NCBI GenBank assembly: GCA_015039465.1
Contig: MU130046.1
Coordinates: 206,019 to 217,000 of the forward strand
Source of the DNA: Phlegmacium glaucopus
Taxonomy: Eukaryota > Basidiomycota > Agaricomycetes > Agaricales > Cortinariaceae
Direction of reading: 5' to 3'
DNA: 10,982 nt
Each line of letters begins with the position of its first letter. Position 1 is the first letter of the stretch. A model generated the notes under the pieces. That model made no database searches. It saw only the letters and a list, made by a program, of their open reading frames with translations, and had not been told where the DNA came from. A program made the translations under genes and the position numbers. Of this stretch, positions 1 through 7,547 are shown piece by piece.

Positions 1-1380
1 GATCGGTGACAGTGCCCGGTCCTGGGACTCTTCACGAGAGGTCAGGTAAGAGGAGTCTCGAAAGCCACCAAGATAGGTCGACTGCGGTGTCTCGTGGGGC
101 ATGATGCAGTACAAAGGCGTTCGAAGAGAACGTTCCTAACATACTCTCGAGGTTAGTAAGGTATGCCCGTCCTGCAGGGACGACCAACGTGGCATGTAGC
201 AGCTTTCCATAAAGCTTCTGAACGTCATGCAGCGTGTGCGTGGTCCTCGCTTGCCATTCGTAGATTGCCATGCAGTACTTCTCCTTCCTTTTCGGGGGAA
301 TCGAGACCATCTTTGATGGAAGGTCCCACTCAAAGCCGAGATAAGGGACCCTGAAACTAAATGGAATTGTCTTGGATGTTTCCCAAGGTATACCCAACTT
401 CTTAGAAATTTCGTCGATATCAGCATCACAGTAAGTGAAGACCGAGTCATGAGCTGAACGCGGTGAAACCTCAGCCAGGTCCTGAATTCTGGCAGCCGCA
501 TCCTCGTCAAACTCAGCGGAGTTGCCATCGGGCAGGGTCTCACCCCTATACCACAACCGGCTTCCATTGCGCAGCTGACCACCGTTAGAGGTGATTGTCT
601 TGTTCCAAATTTGGCGAAGGTCGTTATATGATGATAAATGTATACGGAGTATTCGGAAAAAGACATGATCATCGACCCATTTAGATAATGGGCCGATCCC
701 TGATGTCCTGAAAATATCCATTGTGGCATCTCCCAGCTCACCGTAGATGCCTCCTGCTGACCCAAGGCCAAAGTTGTCGCACAAGTTGATGGCAAACAAG
801 TTCTGCCCTTGTAACCGAACGACGAGTCCTGGCCATTGGCTCGGTAGTATGGGGATCGTACGAAACGCCTCGGCCACATCGCGGATCGATGCTTGAGAGC
901 CAGGTGGAAGGTTTGATATTGTAAAGCAGATCGTAGCGAAAGTACCCCATGTACACGGGTATGTATCCGGATCAATAGTGTAATTAATAGAGAAATTAGA
1001 ATTATAAGGGGAATGAGGATACGAAAAATTATGTATAGCCCTGAATTTATTCGGTTTTCCAGGTTTATCAATGAGAGACAGTGGGGAGGACTGAAAGGGG
1101 CCGATAAGAGCCTCGACCTGGGCTTGGGAACAAGGCCCGACGTATCATCCTCATTCGAACTCCTTATCCACGATCTCTTGGTATGCAGAGTATTGAGCTT
1201 GTAATATAGGTCCATTAGGTGGTGCAAAAGTATTGTAAATACGTCGAATGCCGGCGTCGAAACCGTATAGTAGTGAATGTGGGAGGTTGGGATATTTGGC
1301 AAAAAGGTTGAGGTTTTGTAGGTGACTCTCCCATTCCACTGGGTTATAAGGAGTTAGCGCCCGCTGCTTTCTGCGCTCGA
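1..1380 (-). pseudogene. Reverse transcriptase, broken by in-frame TGA codons, 3' end outside window
   Basis: One minus-strand frame carries an almost complete RT palm. The N-terminal part (about 1380-1154) includes RALTPYNP and KYPNLPHSLLYGFDAGI. Next come GPFQSSPLSLIDKPGKPNKF (near 1110-1050), WGTFATICFTISNLPPGSQA and SIRDVAEAFRTIP (motif A Asp, near 885), FGLGSAGGIYG (motif B), KWVDDHVFFR (catalytic Asp pair at 668-673), and PYLGFEWDL. The frame is interrupted by TGA at 1151-1153, 1145-1147 and 32-34. After each stop the recognisable family sequence continues in the same frame (for example RVPGPGTVTD after the stop at 32-34), so these are nonsense mutations rather than real ends. At the 5' side the frame overlaps the zinc-binding Gag frame, needing a one-base shift. 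RNase H and anything further would lie left of the window. Confidence 0.85.
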
Positions 1381-1838
1381 GAACATCCCTGAGCTCCGTG
1401 ATCCATCTTCCCACATCCTGAGCACTCATGACGCTGCTCATGACTTGAGGTGCTGCAGCCCTTTCGTCCATTCCAGTCATAGCAAAGGACGGTACCCGCG
1501 GGATTGACGAGACACCCCTGTTCATTCTTCCAGCACCTTGCCTTGCATCCATCCCATAGGAGGTCCGCCCGACACTTGAAGATATCGTGCTGGTGACGTC
1601 CAAGGCATATGGCACAGATCAATGGAGTTCTGGTGTTCGTGGCTGATAGAAAAGTAGATTGCTTGGAGGATGGGCCAGCAGGCAATGGGTTGATGGTACG
1701 ACGATTCGGTGAATGTGAATGTGAATGATTGCGAGTTCGGCCACTACTATTGCCAAGGTATTTATCCCCTTGGTTTCGCCGCTTTCCCCCTCTGCTATGC
1801 TCATCATGCTGATGCGTGTTATTCCTGGACCCGTTGTC
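1344..1838 (-). pseudogene. Gag-like C-terminal region with Cys/His clusters
   Basis: This frame starts just after an in-frame TGA (1839-1841) and stays open to the stop at 1344. It begins with a basic, Ser/Asn/His-rich linker (RGGKRRNQGDKYLGNSSG, then an HSHSHS run). It continues with a Cys/His-rich module: CAICLGRHQHDIFKC, then CYDWNGRKGCS, then HECSGCGKMDHGAQGCSRAQ, a CCHC-like knuckle likely to bind nucleic acid. I recognise this arrangement from Gag-like proteins of Agaricomycete retroelements, where it leads directly into the RT region. Here the frame runs out at 1344 while the RT frame takes over a base forward at about 1350-1390. That is either a programmed or overlapping arrangement or a frameshift mutation. 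The upstream TGA and the minisatellite separate it from the N-terminal Gag ORF. Confidence 0.7.
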
Positions 1839-1879
1839 TCATGGAATCTGGCTCTGTGATGCGAAGGAACCCGTTGGAT

Positions 1880-2086
1880 GTTGCAATGATGATGCGACGA
1901 TGCAGGCAGAACGCCATAACAATGAAATGATGCGATGATGCAGGCAAAACATGTTTTGTGTTGCCATAATGATGCAATGATGCAAGCAAACATGTCGTTA
2001 CGACAATGATGCAATGATGCAGGCAAATGTATGGTACATCGCAAAAGATGCAATGATGCAATGATGCAATGATGCATGATGCAAAG
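1880..2086. repeat. Minisatellite: ATGATGCAATGATGCAGGCAAA-type units separated by palindromic spacers
   Basis: About five imperfect units built on the 8-mer ATGATGCA (core ATGATGCAATGATGCAGGCA) recur with a spacing of roughly 37-44 bp, ending in a pure run of ATGATGCA copies at 2047-2085. Three spacers contain clean palindromes of different sequence: AAAACATGTTTT (1946-1957), TGTCGT-T-ACGACA (1993-2005) and ATGTA-TGG-TACAT (2027-2039). The block falls between the two halves of the retroelement Gag. On the minus strand it would read as Cys/His/Ile/Ala repeats such as HHCIIASLHHC, which I do not regard as a real protein segment. Confidence 0.85.
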
Positions 2087-2124
2087 AACATAGCCAAGAA
2101 CGAAGGAAAAGGGAGAAAAAAGTT

Positions 2125-3036
2125 TTAAGTTAGTTTAAAACATTGCAAAAGGAGGGCGACAGGATGACTGACCTGAATCATACTTGTCTGCTCATTATCC
2201 AGCACCTCTCTGTGGATGGTTTGGAGCAAATTATCATTGATGATAGCGATGTTGAAGGCCTTGTTCTGCTTGAGCTGGTCGTGCCAATTACGCCTAGCTC
2301 GCGCCTGATATATAAGCAACGACCGCTCTCCAAACGGGCGATGCCTATATGGGTGTACTTCGAGGTTCATGAAGAACTGCGCAATCGCTTGAATATGCTT
2401 TGTCGGCCATCGATTGGCGAGGTGCTGAACTAGCGTGGTTCTAGCAATAGTCATTTGTCGCCACAACAAGTCCGTATCCGGAATGACATTCCTTGAAGCC
2501 TTCATCGACGCCATGGGTCGAAGGGAGAGTGAATTGTCATCCTTAGTGATGCTGAAGGCATCTTCATATTGCATACGGTGATTAGTCGATGCGTCTATGC
2601 AGCCTTCTTGAGTAAAATACCATAGCTCTACAAACTCGAAGTCGTCCAGACGATGGAGGGCGAAGGCAGCTGGTCGCGGTATAATGAAGTCATCGATGGC
2701 CTGGTGAACATCGAAATCACTCATTTTCGGCTTCTTTCTATCCAATTCGTGCCTTTCGCTGTCTAATTCTCGTTCCTTCTGTGCTTGGACTTCTTTCTCG
2801 TGCTCTTCCGCCACTCGTAACGCTTCTTCCTGTATCAATAGGTCATCTTGGGCTTGTTGGTCCCATGCAGCAATTCTGTCATTATGGGCATTAGTCCAAG
2901 TTTGGTTTAAGGAAAGGATAGCTTCAGCTTCGGATATTCCGGTAGTAATTAGAAGTGCCCTGAGGGCCTCGTAATGAGGATTAGAATGATTAGGAAGGGT
3001 CTCTAAATGAGGGTCTTGTGCAATTCTATCTGCCAT
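2125..3036 (-). CDS. Gag-like protein of the retroelement, N-terminal part
   Basis: This 303-codon frame starts at an ATG (3034-3036) and ends at 2125. Residues 1-50 are of unknown role. Residues ~55-103 are highly charged (Glu/Lys/Arg/Gln) and look like a coiled coil. From M105 comes the part I recognise from Agaricomycete retroelement Gag-like proteins: MSDFDVHQAIDDFIIPRP, then DDFEFVELWYFTQEGC, RPMASMKASRNVIPDTDLLW, FFMNLEVHPYRHRP and SLLIYQARARRNWHDQLKQN, AFNIAIINDNLL. Gag proteins coat element RNA and form particles; that role here is inferred from family position, not from a motif. The match appears to stop near residue 285 (DNEQTSMIQ); the last ~15 residues look like read-through. A possible donor CAG|GTCAGT lies at that point (intron would begin at 2172), but no acceptor restores the downstream frame cleanly, so a frameshift is equally likely. 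Confidence 0.75.
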   Translation of the reverse strand: MADRIAQDPHLETLPNHSNPHYEALRALLITTGISEAEAILSLNQTWTNAHNDRIAAWDQQAQDDLLIQEEALRVAEEHEKEVQAQKERELDSERHELDRKKPKMSDFDVHQAIDDFIIPRPAAFALHRLDDFEFVELWYFTQEGCIDASTNHRMQYEDAFSITKDDNSLSLRPMASMKASRNVIPDTDLLWRQMTIARTTLVQHLANRWPTKHIQAIAQFFMNLEVHPYRHRPFGERSLLIYQARARRNWHDQLKQNKAFNIAIINDNLLQTIHREVLDNEQTSMIQVSHPVALLLQCFKLT

Positions 3037-3111
3037 TGCGTTTGTTTCGGAAAATTAGTTTTTGTTTTCTAAGTTGTAGGATACTTAACGAATGGATTTG
3101 TTGAATGCAAA

Positions 3112-3119
3112 ATATATAA
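3112..3119 (-). promoter_or_regulatory. TATA-like box upstream of the Gag ORF
   Basis: The minus strand reads TTATATATTT about 75-80 nt before the Gag ATG. A strongly CT-rich tract (the complement of the GAGCGAG/GAGAGTTAGCGAG run at 3121-3180) lies just upstream, and an A-rich leader precedes the start codon. This fits a retroelement promoter or leader. Read on the plus strand, the same spot is TATATAAG, so direction is not certain from sequence alone. Confidence 0.4.
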
Positions 3120-3226
3120 GAGAGCGAGTGAGGAATATCAAGAGCGAGACAAGAGTGAGAGTTAGCGAGAGAAAGGAGTTCGTCACTCTTGTCACGTTGA
3201 TCGTAGTCTCAAAGACTTAATTCTAA

Positions 3227-3682
3227 TCTACGATCATTCCTCACTATGATGGAGAATGTTATCAACGTCGCTTGAATCATAGCACAACCACCACCACTGC
3301 TTCCTCCGCGATTTTAGGTCATCATTCATCCCAACCATCTCCGATTATTTCAAGCAAAACTAAAATTTCTTTTCTAGTTAGCGCTTTTGTGGCGGCCGCT
3401 CCACTCCCTCAACAAAAGCTGACCCTTCTGCGGGTAAGTACAGGCATTTAATATGTGTGCATTATATTGAGAAACTCGATTTATCAGGCCAGAAATGCCT
3501 TCTCAGAGACCATCCCTAACCGCCGTACTGTCCTTGGAGCCATAGCTGTCTCATCTGCCGATGCGTCCATGTTGGGAGTGCTTCAATTATACAATATAAC
3601 CCAACGACGTTGTTCTTCATTTGTATATTCTACCCGTTCTCTCCGTATAACAACACAATTCGTGTTCGAATTGAATCCTTAA
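3227..3682 (+). other. Weak spliced open frame without a start codon; possible gene remnant
   Basis: The frame is open from the codon after TAA at 3224-3226. A good intron at 3434-3487 (GGTAAGTA..TTATCAG, 54 nt) joins CTGCGG to GCCAGA in phase 0. The joined frame then runs to a stop at 3680-3682, giving about 150 codons. It includes a Thr-rich stretch, then a signal-peptide-like segment KISFLVSAFVAAAPLPQQ, then ARNAFSETIPNRRTVLGAIA. No ATG opens the frame before the hydrophobic segment, and I recognise no family. It could be a decayed gene whose 5' end was lost next to the retroelement, a gene with an unseen upstream exon, or chance. Confidence 0.2.
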
Positions 3683-4084
3683 CCTCGTTTTCTTTATGTT
3701 GCCTCGTTAAAATCTCAATCCACAAGGGTGATGCATGTGATACTTTTAGAATAAGTCACTCATTATGATATTTTTGCTACACCATCGTTCAAAATTCAAA
3801 AATTGAAGCATCAATCACAAGCTTCAAGTTGAACACTTCAATTAATATTGAATTTCTAACAAGTATGCACCTTAAGGACTACGGGATATTCAATCAGAAA
3901 TTAGGAGGATTTCGAAGAATGTACCTAGGACTCGACATGTTCCTCGAGAGTAAGGGGAATAAGAATGTAGGTGAAAAGGAACACAAAAGATATGCGGAAG
4001 TGGAGGGACATGATCAGTAACATTAAAACTCGAAGGCATGGTGGAAAAAGTATTGATCAGTTACACTGAAACAACAAGCTCTGT
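3683..4084. other. AT-rich intergenic DNA
   Basis: No convincing gene, repeat or RNA was seen. Short plus-strand frames exist (for example around 3829-4020), but they lack family resemblance and a reliable start. The segment includes the 3' flank of the small secreted protein gene that ends at 4085. Confidence 0.5.
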
Positions 4085-4540
4085 CTAGCACGCGCTCTCC
4101 CTGAAACGTAAAAAAAGATCAACCCAGATACGTTACAAATCAGAATAATGTACTTACTGTCCAGGATAGAGATAACAAGTCTTCGACCCATCGTCGGCAA
4201 TGTAGTAGCCCGAGATCGACCCATAATCACTAAGCGCACACGCTCCAATAGTGGTCAGAGCACGTCGCACTGCGTCATCTGGTACAACGGTTGTCTGTCC
4301 CGCTGCACACTTGGTAGTGATGGAACAATTGCGCAACGTTATTGTCGCGCGACCGTCACTCCCGCAGGTCAACGGCGAGTCGACATTGAGATTGTCGCCG
4401 ATTAATTGTAGACAGTCCGTCGCTACGGCACCAGGGTACGGGTGGCATGGGCCTGGACCAGTTTGTGATAATGTGAGAGGCGAGAGTAGAAGCAACATTC
4501 CGAGTACGAAATTCAGAGAGCGGATACTAGTAGCAGTCAT
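4085..4540 (-). CDS. Small secreted cysteine-rich protein, one intron
   Basis: Coding exons are 4158-4540 and 4085-4100 on the minus strand, giving a 132-aa product. The ATG is at 4538-4540. Residues ~1-26 form a classic signal peptide with core FVLGMLLLLSPLTLS. Reading straight through gives a stop right after YPGQ with seven cysteines. Removing a 57-nt intron (4101-4157; donor CA|GTAAGT, acceptor TTTCAG with a T-rich tract) adds ESAC and a TAG stop. That makes eight cysteines, an even number suited to four disulfides; this is my reason for preferring the spliced form. The mature protein begins near QTGPGPCHPYP and contains DCLQLIGDNLN, TLRNCSITTKC and a second half ending TCYLYPGQESAC. The pattern faintly recalls fungal Ecp2/Hce2-type secreted proteins, but I cannot assign it to a family. 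Function is unknown; effector-like or cell-wall roles are guesses. Confidence 0.75.
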
Positions 4541-4620
4541 GTCTAGGAGAGTTCTGTTAGCCCATTGGCTTTTTACTACAGTGTTGAGTCAAGAGTTCAA
4601 ATCTTACCGTAAGATGAGGT

Positions 4621-4629
4621 GAATTATAG
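4621..4629 (-). promoter_or_regulatory. Possible TATA-like element of the secreted protein gene
   Basis: The minus strand reads CTATAATTC about 81 nt before the ATG of the secreted cysteine-rich protein. A CCAAT pentamer (4564-4568) is also present but lies only ~24 nt from the start codon, too close to be a normal CCAAT box. Distance and sequence are plausible but nothing more. Confidence 0.25.
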
Positions 4630-5145
4630 TAGAGAGAGTGGCTTGAACGACAACCTTGTGCGATACTTGGGGGGGAGGGCTTAGTGTACTTGAACCATCC
4701 CTAGCGGTTTATAACAGCATTCCGAATCCCATGACGTGGTGTACGCTAACTAGATTCAGCTAGCTGGAAATTACGATCATGATTCTAGACCGCAGGAGCG
4801 TGGTAACATTATTCCGAATAGCGAGCTAAATTGAAAGCGTCGGGTACATAAGTATGGAAGTGGTCCGAATAGCCAGTGAATATTTGAGTTTTGGTCAAGG
4901 TTTTGGTTGAACTGAAGAGAGCATACGCGTATAAGTATGTATATTTGTACAGGGCTAGTCGTGTCCAGCTCGTTGCGCTGGGATAGACACTACACCAATG
5001 ATTGAAAACCAAAGTTCACAACATCACACGGCAGCTCAAAAGTCACGTATGTCACAACTGTATAGGACCACACGCCACTGCAACGAACACAACGAACTTA
5101 GATCTGTAACACAATACACTCTCCCTCAAGAGTCCAAAATCTAGC
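4630..5145. other. Divergent intergenic region between the secreted protein gene and RPL10A
   Basis: The genes on either side point away from each other, so both promoters should lie here. The last ~40 nt before the RPL10A start are pyrimidine/adenine-rich (CACTCTCCCTCAAGAG), as is common ahead of highly expressed fungal genes. A run of nine G (4670-4678, broken by A near its end) is a local oddity. Short frames here show no family resemblance and no RNA gene was seen. Confidence 0.4.
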
Positions 5146-6072
5146 ATGAGGTTAGTTGGGCTCGATATTCACCCCACAGGTTTCTGACTTTCTATATCTA
5201 TTATAGTAGTAAACTCTCAGTGTCAAGCGTGCGGGGATCTATCAAAGAGCTTCTCGCCGACGCGAATGGCGAAAAAAAGCGCAACTTTGTAGAGACGATT
5301 GAGTTGCAGATCGGACTCAAGAATTATGACCCCCAGAGAGACAAGCGTTTCTCAGGAACCGTCAAGTTGATCATATTTCTTCTTCTTCGCTCAACGACAC
5401 TAACTTTTGCTTTACGCAGACTTCCAAATGTCCCCCGTCCTCGCATGTCGATTTGCATCCTCGCCGATGCTGCCGACATTGATCGTGCTAAGCAGATAGA
5501 GCTGGAGTACATGTCTGTCGATGATCTGAAAAAGTACGTCTGCCAACTTATTTAGCTTTGTCCACCTCCTTATTGAAATGCAGGTTGAACAAGAACAAAA
5601 AGCTTGTCAAAAAGCTCGCCAAGAAATACGACGCTTTCCTCGCATCTGAAGCCCTCATCAAGCAAATCCCTCGTCTCCTTGGGCCAGGTCTCTCCAAAGG
5701 TTGTTTTTCTTTGTCCATTTGTTAGCCCCATTGACTCATTTATTTCTAGCCGGAAAGTTCCCTACCCCGGTCTCCAACAGCGAAGACCTCAACAATAAAA
5801 TCACCGAGGTTCGTTCCACTATCAAGTTCCAGCTCAAGAAAGTTCTCTGCTTGGGTGTCGCTGTTGGTCATGTCCAAATGACCGATGACCAGGTGCTTGG
5901 AAACGTGATGTTGAGTACGTCTGATATCCTTTCCCATCATTGCGGTTCATTCATCAATTGTTCCAACTATGTAGGCATCAACTTCCTCGTCTCCTTGCTC
6001 AAGAAAAACTGGCAGAACGTCAAGTCCTTGCATATCAAGACCACTATGGGCAAGCCCGTGCGCCTCTACTGA
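5146..6072 (+). CDS. RPL10A: 60S ribosomal protein L10a / L1 (uL1)
   Basis: The exons are 5146-5150, 5207-5365, 5420-5533, 5584-5699, 5750-5914 and 5975-6072. Together they give 657 nt, a 218-aa protein against ~217 aa in yeast Rpl1. Exon 1 is only ATG plus AG, and the split Ser codon gives an N-terminus [18 protein letters not shown]. The rest matches uL1 throughout: [127 protein letters not shown], ending GKPVRLY. Introns of 56, 54, 50, 50 and 60 nt all have GT..AG ends, and several have recognisable branch sites (CTGAC, CTAAC, TTGAC). uL1 forms the L1 stalk at the ribosome E site and acts in the cytoplasm as part of the 60S subunit. The gene appears intact and functional. Confidence 0.98.
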
Positions 6073-7547
6073 GCGCTTCGATCTGATTTTTTCTCGTGTA
6101 ACTACTGAGAGAAGGTGGCATGGACAATTGAAGGCAGGCGGACGATCGAATGGGGCCTGAGGAAAAGCCGTAATGCATAACATGAAGCCCCGCACGCTTG
6201 GACCAACAGTTTCTTGAGGGGGAACTGATTGGGAGCTGATACGGTTTTTCCTTATTTTCTCTTTCTGTAGTTGGTCTCACTTCTTTTTCATACGCATTCT
6301 TAATAAATAACCGAACCTGTACACATCTCAATGGAGTGGCGGAGTAAAATTTTGTTTTTTGCCTCAACATGGGCGAGCTTATCCGTAGGTTGACGGCAAC
6401 TCGAAATATGGAGGCAAAAGTTGAATAGAGAACAGTCGGTCGTTATTCCTGCATCATCGTTAATAATTTGCATGAGTCCCATTCTTTCGACCAATTTCTT
6501 CATTCAACGTCAAACTAGATTCAATTCAACTCATCTCTCTCCCTCATCCCTCATGGCTCTCCGCGCAACTCTCTGATTCGGTATACTCAAAAAGAACAGC
6601 GGTGTCAACAAACCCCCGAACCTTCAACTACGTCAACAACGGTAGCAGGAGCTTCACGCGCACGTAGCCACAGCCATCCGGACCTTAGAGCCAAAGATCT
6701 ACGAAAGACGATCGACAAGTCTTGAAGCTTGAAGCATGATTTATTAAGACAACGAACATGACGAACACAAAGACTGACCTGACACGAAGAACATGTATAC
6801 AGTAACCCTTCCATGCGCCTCGGAACAGCATGACATCCCTACCTATCCCATCTACTCCGCCCAGCCTCCTATGAGGTCTACCTAATCTCCAAACTCCATT
6901 CAATCTGGATTCTGAGATTCGTACAACAGGCTTCCTTGATTCATTACAGAAAATTTATGATTGACTTTCTCTGCTTCAGGATGAGTTGAGATAGGGCGGT
7001 GAGTTTATCATTGTCAGTTCCGATTTGGTTCCGATCTCAGAACTTTGACCAAGGCATAAAATAAGATAGAACATATAATGTATCTGCATCTGTAATAAGC
7101 GCGCCATATGCCAGCAAAGGCGCCAACGGATAGATTGTATCAATGTGGAATGTGAAACTACCCGTTGTCTGACCAGTGAGGCTAGCCTAACATGCCGACT
7201 TTTCATATGTACGCATTCAATATTAAGGACGTTCATTGACTGTACAGTATCAGCCGAACGCTTGAACTTCGGGCAAATGCCATGTCTCGGGGGACTTGAA
7301 AGTTGAACGTAAGCCAACCTTAGCCAAGGTTCGACTGCTCCTGCTCATTCGATTCTACACTAAAATGAGAGTTGAACAGAAAAAAATTGACAAGAAAGGA
7401 GACAAGTATGAAACCATCAATTCTGAGTTTTTCTCGGTCACAAAAGATATGGGTATATACGATACTACAGACTACCCTTTCTGAAGGATTGAAACTACTC
7501 GTCATATACCAGTTATTTGTTGGAAACCTTCCAAGTGATTCGCTTTG
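6073..7547. other. Long intergenic region, convergent gene ends
   Basis: RPL10A ends at the left and the WSC gene ends at the right, so both 3' ends lie here. AATAAATAA at 6302-6309 is an AATAAA-like element but is ~230 nt past the RPL10A stop. At 6490-6560 there is a pyrimidine-rich stretch (CATCTCTCTCCCTCATCCCT) followed by ATG and a 7-codon frame ending in TGA; it resembles a leader, but no spliced continuation could be found. The remaining short frames on both strands lack recognisable domains. No tRNA, rRNA or clear snoRNA was identified. Confidence 0.5.

Larger units (their letters stand above)
1..3036 (-). mobile_element. Decayed retroelement, probably DIRS-like (tyrosine-recombinase order), truncated by window edge
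   Basis: Reading the minus strand from 3036 to 1 gives a Gag-like ORF, then a Cys/His-rich Gag C-terminal region, then a reverse transcriptase, the order expected for a retroelement. The RT resembles DIRS-type enzymes: the catalytic block is KWVDDH rather than YxDD, and a block like LYGKLLHATLVVPAGRAYL follows the palm. No protease or DDE integrase is visible, but the element leaves the window before the region where a recombinase would lie. The three coding parts are in three different frames, stops interrupt the RT, and a minisatellite interrupts Gag, so this copy is very probably dead. The DIRS assignment is inference from memory of fungal relatives; a fungal LTR-type element is the main alternative. 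Terminal repeats were not found. Confidence 0.75.

Noticed and set aside
136..1302. A 388-codon minus-strand open frame overlapping the RT.
   Set aside because: It has no family resemblance and is low in domain-like features, while the overlapping frame reads clearly as reverse transcriptase despite its stops. It is a shadow frame.
1880..2086. CRISPR-like repeat/spacer look.
   Set aside because: Repeats are imperfect and themselves internally tandem, spacers are short palindromes, there is no cas gene and the context is a fungal retroelement.
1619..2097. Minus-strand frames rich in CIIASLHHC repeats that could look like a Cys/His metal-binding protein.
   Set aside because: The pattern is just translation of the ATGATGCA minisatellite in different frames.
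3389..3421. GTGGCGGCCGCTC and AACAAAAGCTG resemble pieces of a common cloning-vector polylinker.
   Set aside because: The order is reversed relative to the vector, the flanks do not match, and the surrounding sequence is ordinary genomic DNA; likely coincidence.
4251..4622. Plus-strand 123-codon frame opposite the secreted protein.
   Set aside because: It is antisense to a frame with a convincing signal peptide and cysteine pattern and has no recognisable domain.
6553..6576. Short ATG..TGA frame after a pyrimidine-rich leader-like stretch.
   Set aside because: Only seven codons and no splice arrangement extends it; noted as intergenic.
7320..7345. GGTTCGACTGC, similar to a tRNA B-box.
   Set aside because: No matching A-box at the right distance and no cloverleaf arms could be formed.
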